Shown one piece after another: positions 34,729 to 44,088 of a stretch of DNA of 64,000 bases; positions within the stretch are counted from its first letter, which is position 1; each line of letters opens with the position of its first letter. The stretch comes from Halodesulfurarchaeum formicicum (GTDB taxonomy: Archaea > Halobacteriota > Halobacteria > Halobacteriales > Halobacteriaceae). Under the pieces are notes generated by a model, which did not search any database, had not been told where the DNA came from, and worked only from the letters and a program-made list of their open reading frames with translations. Where the stretch lies: assembly GCF_001886955.1 (NCBI RefSeq), contig NZ_CP016804.1:1550001-1614000 (forward strand), given 5' to 3'. Position numbers and translations under genes: made by a program.

Positions 34729-35652
34729 TCAGTCCCCGAATCGGAGCGTGATGCCGTAGAGCAGGGCCACCAGTCCGACCAGAATCACGATGACCACCAG
34801 GTTGAACCCGACGGTCCAGAATATCCCGGCCGGCCCCTCGAGGATCGTCTCGGGACGCTCCAGGAGATAGAGAGTCTCCTGGGTCCCCGGAATGGGAGCC
34901 AGGATCCGGTCGATCAGGACCCCCGAGTAGACGACGGCGAACACGAACAGCACCGCGAACACACCGAGGACCTGGATGAACCGGTCGCCGCTGCCGCCGT
35001 CCGAGCGGGTTTGGCCGGCATCCACCCAGCCCGCCCACTCCTCTCGGGCCCGGTCGAGGGAGACTCGACCGGTGAAGATCGAGGTGTCGAGCGGGAACTG
35101 GAGGAGATGGGTGTCATAGAGGTGGAAGGTCACGCCCATCAGGAGCGTGAAGGCAAAGACCACGTGGAGGTCACTCGCGACCAGGAAGGCGGGGCGATAA
35201 CGGAGCAACAGCCCGGGGAACGTGAGCACGAGTCCCGTCGCCGTGAGGACGGTGAGTTCCACGGCGATGATCAGCACCTCGGATTTCTGAATCCAGGTGT
35301 ACTTCCCGGGGCGTGGCTCTGGGCCGCGACCAAGGATGTGGTAGTTTACATACGTGATCAGCTCCCGGATCGTACTCGGGCCGGGAAGCCACTTGGTCGG
35401 GAAGTCCCCAGTCGCCAGGCCGGTGAGCGCAAAGACGAGATAGTAGAGCAGGGTGACGAACAGGGCCACACCGGCGATGATGTGGATCAGGATGATGGAC
35501 TCGTTGCCCAGCAGGGACACGATCCATCCGACCTGGCCGCCGAAGGTGATCGCGACCCCGGTCAGGAAGAGGATCAGGATGGCCGCGGCCATCAGGAAGT
35601 GAACGTACACCTGGACGGCCGAGAACCGGGAGATCTCCTCGGAGCCGCTCAT
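34729..35652 (-). CDS. Cytochrome b-type formate dehydrogenase gamma subunit (FdnI-like)
   Basis: The 307-residue protein has about five to six membrane helices with histidines in helices positioned for two b haems (VQVYVHFLMA, IILIHIIAGVAL, VASDLHVVFAF, VTFHLYDTH). The loop GPSTIRELITYVNYHILGRG is typical of the FdnI/cytochrome b561 group. It should pass electrons between the exported dehydrogenase and menaquinone. The start overlaps the stop of the small membrane subunit by 4 bases. Confidence 0.85.
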   Translation of the reverse strand: MSGSEEISRFSAVQVYVHFLMAAAILILFLTGVAITFGGQVGWIVSLLGNESIILIHIIAGVALFVTLLYYLVFALTGLATGDFPTKWLPGPSTIRELITYVNYHILGRGPEPRPGKYTWIQKSEVLIIAVELTVLTATGLVLTFPGLLLRYRPAFLVASDLHVVFAFTLLMGVTFHLYDTHLLQFPLDTSIFTGRVSLDRAREEWAGWVDAGQTRSDGGSGDRFIQVLGVFAVLFVFAVVYSGVLIDRILAPIPGTQETLYLLERPETILEGPAGIFWTVGFNLVVIVILVGLVALLYGITLRFGD

Positions 35653-35936
35653 CGATCCACACCTCCCGGGTGCGTGCGCAGCGAGAGCAGCAGCAACACC
35701 GAGACGGTCGCGACCAGGCCGGTGAGGTACACGCCGAGCAGGCCACGGAGCAACACCCAGTTGCCAGACATGGACTCGTACTGGGAGACCCCTTCACCAA
35801 CGAGCGCCAGCGTGTCGCGCATCCACACGCCGGTCGTGAGCCCCGGCGACAGGCCGTTCAGCCAGGCCAGTACTCCGGCGGCGATCAGGACCGCGGCGAC
35901 TGCGGCGACAGCGTGACGGACGTAATCTGCGTTCAT
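35649..35936 (-). CDS. Small two-helix membrane subunit of the fdh operon
   Basis: The 95-residue protein has two hydrophobic segments (about 7-27 and 62-86), joined by a polar, probably extracellular stretch with no cysteines. It is coupled to the cytochrome b gene by a 4-base overlap and follows the Fe-S subunit by 14 bases. I do not recognise a family. It may be a structural subunit of the membrane complex. Confidence 0.7.
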   Translation of the reverse strand: MNADYVRHAVAAVAAVLIAAGVLAWLNGLSPGLTTGVWMRDTLALVGEGVSQYESMSGNWVLLRGLLGVYLTGLVATVSVLLLLSLRTHPGGVDR

Positions 35937-35950
35937 CGATCGATTACGGG

Positions 35951-36505
35951 TTAGTCACTTCCCGTTCCGAACACGATGGCTGCCTCGCTCTCGGTGAACA
36001 TCGTGTCGCTCCCGCGGCGACGCATCTCGTCGGAGATCTCACTCGGGGTGCCAAAGACCAGCGCGTCGGTGGGACAGGTCTCCACGCAAGCCGGGTCCTT
36101 GCCCTCCTCCAGGCGGTCGACACAGGTGGTGCACTTGTCCATGATCCCCGAGCCACCGGCCGTCTCCTCCTCGCTGGGGTACTGTGGCGCCCCGAAGGGA
36201 CACGCCCAGGAGCAGTACGAACAGCCGATGCAGAGATCCTTGTCCACCTGCACCAGGTCGTGTTCGTCCCGGTGTAACGCGTCCGTGGGACAGACGTCGA
36301 TACAGGGAGCCTCCGCGCAGTTGTAACACTGCATGGGCGTGTGGGACTCCCCGCCGGAGTACCGGGTGCCTTCCTGGCCCTCGTTGTGGGTCACGACCTC
36401 GATACGCTCCTCGGTGTGGCCGATGTCCCACTCGACCTTGCAGGCGACCTCACAGCCGCCACAATCGATACAGCGGTCAGTGTCGGGCACGACGCGTTTC
36501 GTCAT
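35951..36505 (-). CDS. Formate-dehydrogenase-type Fe-S subunit (four 4Fe-4S clusters)
   Basis: The 184-residue protein has the four cysteine groups of DMSO-reductase-family beta subunits: CIDCGGCEVACK, CYNCAEAPCIDVCPTDAL, CIGCSYCSWACPFGAP and CTTCVDRLEEGKDPACVETCP. It lacks its own signal peptide, so it is probably carried through Tat with the catalytic subunit. It also lacks the membrane helix seen in E. coli FdnH. The start overlaps the catalytic gene stop by 4 bases. Confidence 0.9.
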   Translation of the reverse strand: MTKRVVPDTDRCIDCGGCEVACKVEWDIGHTEERIEVVTHNEGQEGTRYSGGESHTPMQCYNCAEAPCIDVCPTDALHRDEHDLVQVDKDLCIGCSYCSWACPFGAPQYPSEEETAGGSGIMDKCTTCVDRLEEGKDPACVETCPTDALVFGTPSEISDEMRRRGSDTMFTESEAAIVFGTGSD

Positions 36506-39447
36506 TCCGCATCACCTCCGAGCGGGCGGCGAATGATCCCTTTCTCCTCCTGGTAGGCCAGTTGCTTCTCCGGCAGTTCCGGGATCTCCTCCGGACCTGC
36601 CTTCTCGACGAGCGCGAGGTTGGCTTTCGTCTCTTGCATCATCGTGTGTGGATCGTAGCCGTCCGACGTCCCGATGTTCGCCGAGTCCCCGATCGTGAGG
36701 GGTTCGAGCCCGTCGGGGTACCGATCGACGAGCGATTCGCCCTCGAAGATCCCGCCCCAGTGGAAGGGGAGGAATATCTCCTCCTGGTTGACCCGCTCGG
36801 TCACCCGAGCCTGCACGACCATCGTCCCGCGTTTCGTCCCGACCTTGATCCACTCACCCGTATCGACGCCGATCTCGTTGGCGACTTTCCGGTTGAGTTC
36901 GGCGTACATGAACGGCGCTCGCTCGGCCGTGTAGGGGTTGTTCCGGGTCTCGGCCCCGCCACCGGTATGTTCGACCTGCCGGCCGGTGGTCATGATCATC
37001 GGGTGGGAGTCCTTGAGGTCCGCCCGACTCTCCTGTTTCGAGCGGTCCTCCAGGTTGACCCGGAAGACATCCTCCATGTCCCCGTAAGTCGGGAACTCCT
37101 CGGCGATGTCCGGCCGCGGGGTCTCGATCGGCTCGCGGTGGACCGGTACCGCATCGTAGAGGTTCCAGGCCGAGCCGCGGGCTCGCCCACGTCCCGTCGG
37201 CGGGTCCGGCTGTGCGTGATCGAAGTCGCTGTACTCGCTCGGATCGACGTCATACCCCGCCTCCGAAAGCGCCTGGGCGGCGTCGTAGACCGACGTATCC
37301 TCCCGTTCGGCGTACTCGATCGGGATGGTCTTCGCGGCGGGGTCCTCGGGATCCGGCAGCGCAGTGTGCCACATCGGATACTGCGGGACACCCTCGAGCG
37401 TGCCGTCCCACCAGTCCGGTTCGTAGTCGTTCCGAAGCAGGGTCTCGCCGTCCGGGCCCTCCGTGCCCCAGCGGGTTCGGAAGTCGGCTCCGCCTGCAGC
37501 CGGGTGTTTGCCGGCGTCGTAGAGGATCGGGGTGCCAGGATGTTCGTCGTGCCAGGACGGCCAGGGCATCCCGTAGTAGTCCCCCGCGAGATCGTGATCG
37601 TCAGTGACCTCGGCTTTGAGATCGACCGGGCTGAACATGCCGGCGTGCTGCTGGTGGGCTTTCAGCCGCTCGGGCGTCTGCCCGATCATGCCGATGGTGC
37701 GCATGCCGAGGTTCCACTCCCGGGTCACGTCCTCCACCGTCTCGTAGTCGAAGTGTTCCCCGAAGCCGAGTCGCTCGGCCAGGTCCTGCATGATGTCGAA
37801 GTCCGGGCGGGAGTTGTGCCTGGGTTCGACGACCTGGCTGCGCCACTGGATCGAGCGGTGGGTGTTGGTGACACTGCCCTTGGTCTCGAGTTGGGTCGCG
37901 GCCGGCAGCAGGATGATGCCGTCGTCCCGGTCCGGCAGCGAGGACGTCAGGGCCGGGTAGGGGTCGATCCCGACGATGAGATCCAGTTCTTCCATGGCCG
38001 TCTGCATCCGCTTCATCTCGGAGACGGAGTTCAGCGAGTGGCCCCAGATCATCACGGCCTTGAGGGGATGGGGCTGATGGAAGTCCTCGCCGACGGTGTT
38101 CTCGGGATGAGCGGCCTCGTACCAGCGGGAGACGGTGAGGCCGTTTTTCTCCATGATCTCCTTGGAGTGGAACCGATCGAATAGCTCGTCGTAGGACGTC
38201 GAGCCGCTGGTCGAGGGGGTCTGGTCCCAGACCTGGGCCCAGTGTCGCCAGGCCCCTTCACCCAGGCCGTAATAGCCGGGCAGGGTGTTCGAGAGGACAC
38301 CCAGGTCAGTCGCCCCCTGGACGTTGTCGTGACCACGAACGACGTTCAGGCCGCCCCCCGGCTGAGCGGCGTGTCCCAGCGCGAGGTTCAGCGTCGCAAA
38401 GGAGCGGATGTTCTGGGTCCCGTTGTTGTGCTGGGTCGCACCCATCGCCCAGTCCACAGTCGAGACCTCGGCGTCGGCGAGGATCTCGGCGACCTCCTTG
38501 AGTTCCTCGACGTCGACCCAGGTGATGTCCGAGACCGTCTCCAGGTCGTAGTCCCGCAGGTTCTCCTTCACCTCGTCCCAGCCGTAGACCCGGTCCTCGA
38601 TGAACTGCTCGTCGTGGGCCTCGAGGTTGAAGACGATGTGATAGAGCAGGCCGTTGATGAAAGCCGTGTCCGTGCCCGGCCGGAACCGGACGACCTTGTC
38701 GGCCTGGGCGGCGGTCTTCGAGAATCGCGGCTCCGCGACGATGATGGTGCCCCCGTTGTCCTGCATCTTCTGGGGGTACTGCATCATCACGGGGTGGGAC
38801 TCTGAGGGGTTGTGCCCGATGATGAGGTTCGCGTCCTGGTTGCGATAGTCGTTGATGGGGTTTGTCTGGGCCCCAAAGCCCCACGTGTTCGCCAGGCCGG
38901 AGACCGTCGTCGAGTGACAGATCCGGGCCTGGTGATCGACGTTGTTGGTCCCATAGAAGGCCGCGAGCTTCCGGAACATATAGGCCTCCTCGTTGTTGAC
39001 CTTCGCCGACCCCATCCACATGACCGAGTCCGGGCTGTACTCCGTCCGGATCCGGTCGAGTTCGTCGGCGATCTCGCTCATCGCCTCGTCCCAGGAGATC
39101 GCCTGCCACTCGCCGTCGACTTTCTTCATCGGCTCCTTCAGACGGGTCTCGGAGTTGACCGTGTCAGTCAGGCTGGCACCCTTCGAACAGAGCCCACCCT
39201 GGTTGATCGGGTTCTCCTCCCACCGCTGTAAGCCCACCACGGCGTCGTTCTCGACCTCCATCTCCAGCCCACAGCCCACGGCACAGTGAGTGCAGATGGT
39301 CTTTACCGTCTCGGTGGAGCTATCACCGGCGGCCCCGTCTTCCTCGGTCGATTGTGCGAGGACTCGAGAACTCCCGGCGGCCGTGGCGAGGGCGGTCCCG
39401 CCCGCGGCCTTGAGGAAGTCCCGTCGCTCGAAACTTATGCTGGACAT
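36502..39447 (-). CDS. fdhA: Tat-exported molybdopterin oxidoreductase, formate dehydrogenase type
   Basis: The 981-residue catalytic subunit begins with a Tat signal (FERRDFLKAAGG, residues 7-18). A 4Fe-4S motif (C52, C55, C59, C87) follows, then the Mo/W ligand Cys177 followed by His178 (ARICHSTTVSGLANTWG). This R-x-C/U-H pattern is typical of formate dehydrogenases, with Cys in place of the Sec of FdnG. Other cofactor motifs include GHNPSESHPV and the C-terminal NPYTAERAPFMYAELNRKVAN region. Relatives in this branch include other formate-type oxidoreductases, so formate is the likely rather than proven substrate. The start MSSISFERR (39447) was chosen; MLMSS six bases upstream is possible. 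Confidence 0.88.
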   Translation of the reverse strand: MSSISFERRDFLKAAGGTALATAAGSSRVLAQSTEEDGAAGDSSTETVKTICTHCAVGCGLEMEVENDAVVGLQRWEENPINQGGLCSKGASLTDTVNSETRLKEPMKKVDGEWQAISWDEAMSEIADELDRIRTEYSPDSVMWMGSAKVNNEEAYMFRKLAAFYGTNNVDHQARICHSTTVSGLANTWGFGAQTNPINDYRNQDANLIIGHNPSESHPVMMQYPQKMQDNGGTIIVAEPRFSKTAAQADKVVRFRPGTDTAFINGLLYHIVFNLEAHDEQFIEDRVYGWDEVKENLRDYDLETVSDITWVDVEELKEVAEILADAEVSTVDWAMGATQHNNGTQNIRSFATLNLALGHAAQPGGGLNVVRGHDNVQGATDLGVLSNTLPGYYGLGEGAWRHWAQVWDQTPSTSGSTSYDELFDRFHSKEIMEKNGLTVSRWYEAAHPENTVGEDFHQPHPLKAVMIWGHSLNSVSEMKRMQTAMEELDLIVGIDPYPALTSSLPDRDDGIILLPAATQLETKGSVTNTHRSIQWRSQVVEPRHNSRPDFDIMQDLAERLGFGEHFDYETVEDVTREWNLGMRTIGMIGQTPERLKAHQQHAGMFSPVDLKAEVTDDHDLAGDYYGMPWPSWHDEHPGTPILYDAGKHPAAGGADFRTRWGTEGPDGETLLRNDYEPDWWDGTLEGVPQYPMWHTALPDPEDPAAKTIPIEYAEREDTSVYDAAQALSEAGYDVDPSEYSDFDHAQPDPPTGRGRARGSAWNLYDAVPVHREPIETPRPDIAEEFPTYGDMEDVFRVNLEDRSKQESRADLKDSHPMIMTTGRQVEHTGGGAETRNNPYTAERAPFMYAELNRKVANEIGVDTGEWIKVGTKRGTMVVQARVTERVNQEEIFLPFHWGGIFEGESLVDRYPDGLEPLTIGDSANIGTSDGYDPHTMMQETKANLALVEKAGPEEIPELPEKQLAYQEEKGIIRRPLGGDAE

Positions 39448-39487
39448 TAACATACAGATAGTGGGTTCCCATGGGGGTAGTACACGT

Positions 39488-39527
39488 CCCAATATACGGA
39501 GGGCTATTTACATAGTGGAGTATTGGG
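39488..39527. promoter_or_regulatory. Inverted repeat in fdh promoter region
   Basis: CCCAATA at 39488-39494 and TATTGGG at 39521-39527 are perfect inverted arms around an AT-rich centre (ctatttacatag, itself nearly symmetric). This lies 41-80 bases upstream of the fdhA start. It is a candidate operator or promoter for oxygen or substrate control. Confidence 0.4.
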
Positions 39528-39622
39528 AGGCCCGCGAAACATTCCCGACAGCCCGTTCCCAGACGCCATCCAAGACTCTGCGAACTAAGGTAGGATTCTC
39601 AAAATGAGGGGTTCAGTCGGAC

Positions 39623-41998
39623 TCAGCGGAGCCGAACCACGAGGTACGCTACCCCGGTCAGACCCACCCAGACCAGGAAGGCGGCCACGGCGACCAGGCG
39701 GAGAATCGACGGTCCCGGAATGGACGCGAGCCCCCAGGTCAGGATGCCGGCCCCGGCCAGAACGTGAAGCCGGCGCCCCCTGACCGTCAACAACGATTCG
39801 GTGAGGGTCTGATACAGCCCACGGGCCCCGAGCAGGACGGCCATACCGTACAGGCCAGCCCCGAGCAGCCCACCGATGAGCCCCAGCGGGGCACTCGAAC
39901 CCGGATCGGGGTGAGTCGTGGGTGGCTGGGTCTGACCGGTCGTGGTCGGCGTCGGTGCGGCTTCGACCGTGACCGTCGCCGTCGCCGGGGTCGCACTCTC
40001 GATGCCCATGTCGTCTTCGACCCAGAGCGTGATCGGGTAGGAGCCAGCCGCGTCAAAGGCGGTGTCGAGGCTGGCCTCGGTCGTGACCGTCACTGATTCG
40101 TTCACCGAGTATCGGTAGGTCCGGACCGCCCCGTCAGAATCACTCGAACCCGCGGCCGAGAGTTCGATCGATTCGTCCACGGCGGGGGCCGATGGCGCGA
40201 ACTCGATTTCGGCGGATGGGCGGGCGTAAGCCGGGCCGTGTCGGTCCGGGCTCACCTCGTGGAGGTCCACCCACCCGTTCCGGGTCTCCACGGCGTTCCC
40301 CTCGCCCTCGGGATTGATCGAGCGGTGGTACGGGCCGTTTGCCGCGCCCCAGTAGTTGGCTTCCGCCCGGACCGTTCCCGACACGTCAGTCAGGAGGCCG
40401 ACGCGATGGCCATAGATGTCATTCGCCCGCAGGTCGACCCCGCTGGCCCCCTCGGTCAACAGGACGCCCACACCAGGGTCGGCGTCTGTCCGGGGATCGA
40501 GGTCACCGAACGCCACCGTGTTGAAGACGATCTCGTTGGCTTCGATCGTCGCCCGCTGGGGGCCCGAAGCCGTGATTCCGTAGGCGTTGGCCGCGAGGAA
40601 GTTTTCCTCGATCGTGTAGTTGCCAGCCGTGCGAACGCCGTTTTCGATCGCGAGCCCCTCGCGGGCGTTGTCGAGCAGTTCGTTCTCGGCCACCCGGAGC
40701 CCGGTCATCGACTGTCGTGCGGCGATCGACAGGCCCGACCCGCCGTTCTCGCGGGCGAGATTGTCCCCGACCTGGGTATTCCTGACGTGTCGAGCCGTCA
40801 TCGAAAGGCCGCTTTCCCCGTTTTCGCGGAGTGCGTTCCCGGAGACTGTCGCGTCCTGGAAGGCGCCGACGAAGAGACCGATTCCGTGCCCGTCGTTGTC
40901 GCTGACGGTGTTGTTCCGGACGGCGATCGACGAGTCGGCAAAGAGTTTCGAGTGGAGGCTCAGGCCGTTCGCAGTGTGGTCGGTGACCGTGTTCCCGTCG
41001 AAGACAAAGTCAAAACCGTAGAACCGATCCATTCGCGGGTCGTGCTCGATGGCGACACCCTGGTCGCCCGACGTGATTTCGTTGGCCGAGAGGACCAGCG
41101 AGTGGACGTTCCGCTCGAGCCGGAGGTTCACGCCCGTCTCCGCGCCCGTGATCTCGTTGTTGCTGATCGAGAACCCCTGCACGTCGAGTGTCTCGACACC
41201 GACCCCAGTTCCGGTTGGTTCGATCGCGGTCGCGCGAATGGCCGTGGTTCGGATCTGGTCGGTATCAATCCCGATCCCCGTCTCGAGTCCCGTGAAGGCA
41301 CTGTCACGGACCGAGAGGCCCCTGACCGTCGTCGCGTGGAGGTCGAGGCCGGCCCCCTCGATGTCGGTGAACGTGGTGTCCGAAATTTCCCACCCCGAGA
41401 CGCTCTCGACCGGCAGGATCGCTGTTCGGGTCGCCGAAATCCCGTCGCCGCCGATCGATTCCAGGCGGGTCGAGTGGACCTGCAAATCCGTGCTCCGGTC
41501 GGCCACGGATACGGCGATCCCATCCCCCGCGGTCGACCGGGTCGTGGACTCAGTAAGCCTGACGGTCGAATCCGGGGTCTCGATTCGGATCGCGTTCGTG
41601 GCGTTTTGGAGTTCGACGTGTGCGAGCGTGAGCGTCGCCGACCCCGTTCCCGTGGTTCGGATGGCGTCCCAGGCCCCGGCCGTGGCCGCCGGTTTCGAGG
41701 CGCGGAACCTGATGGGCGCTTCGCTGGTGCCGGTGGCAGAGAGGGTCCCGGCCACGGAGAGTGAGATTCCCTCCGCGAGTTCGACGGTGGTGCCGGGCTC
41801 GATTTCGAGGGTCGCGTTCTCCGCGACCGTGACGTTCGAGACGATCCGGTACTCGCCATCCCAGGTGGTCGTCTCTGTGACGTTGTGCTCGACGACCGTC
41901 GGCCCTGCCTGGGCGGCCGCCGGTGCCGAGACCGCTAGCAGCGCGAGGGCCCCCAGTAGGAGTGAAACGGCGACGGTTCGCCGCACGGAGACGGACAT
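39623..41998 (-). CDS. Exported NosD-like beta-helix protein with PKD domain and C-terminal helices
   Basis: The 791-residue protein has a Sec signal (RRTVAVSLLLGALALLAVSA). A long right-handed beta-helix (about 45-540) with repeated N-N/G-x-I-x-x-N turns follows, including GNALRENGESGLSM. A PKD-like domain (about 590-670, SDSDGAVRTYRYSVNES), a Pro/Thr linker and three or four membrane helices at the end complete it. NosD/CASH-type beta-helices bind carbohydrates, or copper-site partners in nos operons. No nos genes are here. It is probably a cell-surface adhesin or polysaccharide-binding protein. Confidence 0.82.
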   Translation of the reverse strand: MSVSVRRTVAVSLLLGALALLAVSAPAAAQAGPTVVEHNVTETTTWDGEYRIVSNVTVAENATLEIEPGTTVELAEGISLSVAGTLSATGTSEAPIRFRASKPAATAGAWDAIRTTGTGSATLTLAHVELQNATNAIRIETPDSTVRLTESTTRSTAGDGIAVSVADRSTDLQVHSTRLESIGGDGISATRTAILPVESVSGWEISDTTFTDIEGAGLDLHATTVRGLSVRDSAFTGLETGIGIDTDQIRTTAIRATAIEPTGTGVGVETLDVQGFSISNNEITGAETGVNLRLERNVHSLVLSANEITSGDQGVAIEHDPRMDRFYGFDFVFDGNTVTDHTANGLSLHSKLFADSSIAVRNNTVSDNDGHGIGLFVGAFQDATVSGNALRENGESGLSMTARHVRNTQVGDNLARENGGSGLSIAARQSMTGLRVAENELLDNAREGLAIENGVRTAGNYTIEENFLAANAYGITASGPQRATIEANEIVFNTVAFGDLDPRTDADPGVGVLLTEGASGVDLRANDIYGHRVGLLTDVSGTVRAEANYWGAANGPYHRSINPEGEGNAVETRNGWVDLHEVSPDRHGPAYARPSAEIEFAPSAPAVDESIELSAAGSSDSDGAVRTYRYSVNESVTVTTEASLDTAFDAAGSYPITLWVEDDMGIESATPATATVTVEAAPTPTTTGQTQPPTTHPDPGSSAPLGLIGGLLGAGLYGMAVLLGARGLYQTLTESLLTVRGRRLHVLAGAGILTWGLASIPGPSILRLVAVAAFLVWVGLTGVAYLVVRLR

Positions 41999-42032
41999 GC
42001 CTACCCATTGACGCGCGTTCCCTTAAATAATC

Positions 42033-42521
42033 TCAGGCCCGGTCCAGTCGCTCCCCCTGATAGCTCCCGTCGTAGGTTCCCTCGTGGTCGGCCGCCGCCA
42101 GGACGAGTTGGGCGACCCGGGCCCCACGCTCCAGTTCGATTTCGTTGTGGACCTGGAGGAGCCCCTCGCCCCGACCCGAGTAGCCGGCGTCCCAGACAGC
42201 GGTGTTGAGCATTGCGCCGTTGCGCATGAGCGACGACCGGGGCAGGACGAACCCAACGTGTTCCTCAGGGATCGAAACTGTCTCGGCGTACTGGAGGATG
42301 TAGCCCCCGGGCGCGAGTCGATACCCCTCGCGGTCCTCGGGGCCGATCGCGACCGACTCGACCTGGTCTCGGTCGGCAATCGCCTTCCCATCGCGCGTGA
42401 TTCGCCCGGTTCCCACCGGTTCGAGGACCGCTTCGAGGCGGAGATCGACGCCGTTTGGCTGGACCTGTTCGGCGTCGATCCCATCGAGCTGGTCGGCGAC
42501 GAACGCGCCGCTTCTGAACAT
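42033..42521 (-). CDS. dUTPase/dCTP deaminase-family nucleotidohydrolase
   Basis: The 162-residue protein has MFRSGAFVADQ, NGVDLRLEAV, GFVLPRSSLMRNGAMLNTAVWDAGYSG and QLVLAA. These are the active-site motifs of the dUTP diphosphatase/dCTP deaminase family. It removes dUTP to keep uracil out of DNA. The start at 42521 was preferred because homologues begin MFRSGAF; a start at 42569 would add 16 residues. It is divergent from rimI. Confidence 0.88.
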   Translation of the reverse strand: MFRSGAFVADQLDGIDAEQVQPNGVDLRLEAVLEPVGTGRITRDGKAIADRDQVESVAIGPEDREGYRLAPGGYILQYAETVSIPEEHVGFVLPRSSLMRNGAMLNTAVWDAGYSGRGEGLLQVHNEIELERGARVAQLVLAAADHEGTYDGSYQGERLDRA

Positions 42522-42606
42522 GCTCGAATCCGGGTCGGGCCGGCGTATGGCCTTTGTGCTTTCGGTCACCGTGACCCTCTTTTGACCGCAAGGCGTTGAC
42601 TCGTTC

Positions 42607-43089
42607 GTGACGGTCCCAGACGCTGCCAGTGCCAGATTGCGCCCCGTCGAGCGGGCCGACCTCTACGCCGTGGTCCGGATCGAAGCCCGGACCTTCGAGG
42701 AGCCCTGGCGGCTGTCGACCTTCGAGCACTATCTCGATGCGCCCGGATTTCTGGTGCTCGAAGATCCCGAGAGCGATGCCGTGGGCGAGTCGATCGCGGG
42801 CTACGTCGTCGCCTCGCTCATGCGCGTTGGTGGGACCCGGGTCGGGCACATCAAGGACCTGGCCGTCAAGCCGGCCCGGCAGGGCGCGGGGTTCGGCCGA
42901 CGGCTGCTCCAGGGGGCGCTGGGAACTCTCGAAAGCCAGGGCGCGACGGCCGCTCGACTGGAGGTCAGACCGAGCAACGAGGTGGCCCGGTCGCTGTATC
43001 GCTCCACGGGGTTTGCCGTCGCCGGCCGCAAGGAGCAGTACTACCCGAACGGTGAGGACGCCCTGTTGCTGACCCGCGAACTCGGGTAG
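42607..43089 (+). CDS. rimI: RimI-type protein N-terminal acetyltransferase
   Basis: The 160-residue GNAT enzyme has IKDLAVKPARQGAGFGRRLLQGAL (acetyl-CoA-binding Q/R-x-x-G-x-G/A, here RQGAGFG) and the LEVRPSNEVARSLYRSTGF segment typical of RimI/ArdI acetyltransferases. The start codon is GTG at 42607. It likely acetylates protein N-termini. The next gene follows after 39 bases. Confidence 0.9.
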   Translation: MTVPDAASARLRPVERADLYAVVRIEARTFEEPWRLSTFEHYLDAPGFLVLEDPESDAVGESIAGYVVASLMRVGGTRVGHIKDLAVKPARQGAGFGRRLLQGALGTLESQGATAARLEVRPSNEVARSLYRSTGFAVAGRKEQYYPNGEDALLLTRELG

Positions 43090-43128
43090 CGCCACAAACG
43101 TGTTGTCGGTTCGCTCCCTGGCACCACC

Positions 43129-43551
43129 ATGGAGACACGCGGACAGTTCGCTCCCGAGACCGAGCGAGCGGCCCGGGAACAGTACGCGGCCCTCGCGGGC
43201 CCCGCGAAGACGGTGACCAAGGAGATCGCCGAGGCGGGAACGACAGACCGGGACGCCTACCGGGCACTGACGAATGAGGATGTCTACGAAACCGCCCAAC
43301 AGGCGCTTTTTGCCTCGTTGCTCGCAGTGCAGGTCGGTTCCACCGAGGAGTACGAGGACTGGCTCGCGGCCCGCGAGGACCTTGAAGTCGTCTTCGCCGG
43401 GACCGAGACCGTCCCACGGCGGGCCTGGCACCCGGTCTGGCCCCGGGCTGCGGTCGTGGCGGTCTCCTTCCAGGACAAGCCAGACGCCGCGGTCGCCTCG
43501 CTCCGCCGGCAGGCCTTCGGCCGGTTTTACCGCGACCTGGTGGTTGAATGA
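43129..43551 (+). CDS. Conserved haloarchaeal protein (DUF5809-like)
   Basis: The 140-residue soluble protein has no motif I can link to a function. It includes YRALTNEDVYETAQQALFAS and a WHPVWPRAAVVAVSF segment. By recall it fits the haloarchaeal family DUF5809, unverified. The stop overlaps the NUDIX start by 4 bases, so it is coupled to nucleotide-sanitising enzymes. Confidence 0.65.
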   Translation: METRGQFAPETERAAREQYAALAGPAKTVTKEIAEAGTTDRDAYRALTNEDVYETAQQALFASLLAVQVGSTEEYEDWLAAREDLEVVFAGTETVPRRAWHPVWPRAAVVAVSFQDKPDAAVASLRRQAFGRFYRDLVVE

Positions 43552-44087
43552 CCACCGACGAGTGGCCAGTCCGGGAGTCGGTCCGCGAGTACGAGACCGG
43601 GTGGTACGACGGGGGGTATGACCTGGTCGAACAGCCGGATGGCACGACCAAACGCTACTACTGGGCCGACCTCGCCCCGGCGGTCATCGTCGTCGCCATC
43701 GACGACGAACAGGTGGTGTTCGTCGAGCAGTATCGCCCGACGACACGGGTCGAGAGCCTGGAGCTGCCGGCCGGCATCGTCGAAGACGGCGAGGACTACC
43801 TGGACGCAGCCCGGCGCGAGCTGGCGGAGGAAACCGGACTGGTGCCCGAACGCGTCGAACTACTCCAGACCATGGACGTGGCCACCGGCGTGTTGCGCCA
43901 CGAGCGCGGGATCGTGGTCGCGACTGCCCTCACGGAGGGAACCCGGAATCTGGACGAAAACGAGTTTCTCTCGGTGTGTCGGGTTCCGAGGACGGAAGCT
44001 ATCGAAATCGCCCGGGAGCCACCCGCGAACGACGCCACGCTTGAAGGGCTGTTGCTCGCGGCCCAGGACGGATATCTGAGTGAGTGA
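43548..44087 (+). CDS. NUDIX hydrolase, ADP-ribose pyrophosphatase-like
   Basis: The 179-residue enzyme has a complete NUDIX box, with GIVEDGEDYLDAAR followed by RELAEETGL at about 80-102, and the upstream VVFVEQYRP typical of ADP-ribose pyrophosphatases. It hydrolyses nucleoside diphosphates linked to another moiety. It ends 1 base before the stop of the convergent zinc-ribbon microgene. Confidence 0.92.
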   Translation: MTTDEWPVRESVREYETGWYDGGYDLVEQPDGTTKRYYWADLAPAVIVVAIDDEQVVFVEQYRPTTRVESLELPAGIVEDGEDYLDAARRELAEETGLVPERVELLQTMDVATGVLRHERGIVVATALTEGTRNLDENEFLSVCRVPRTEAIEIAREPPANDATLEGLLLAAQDGYLSE

Positions 44088-44088
44088 G

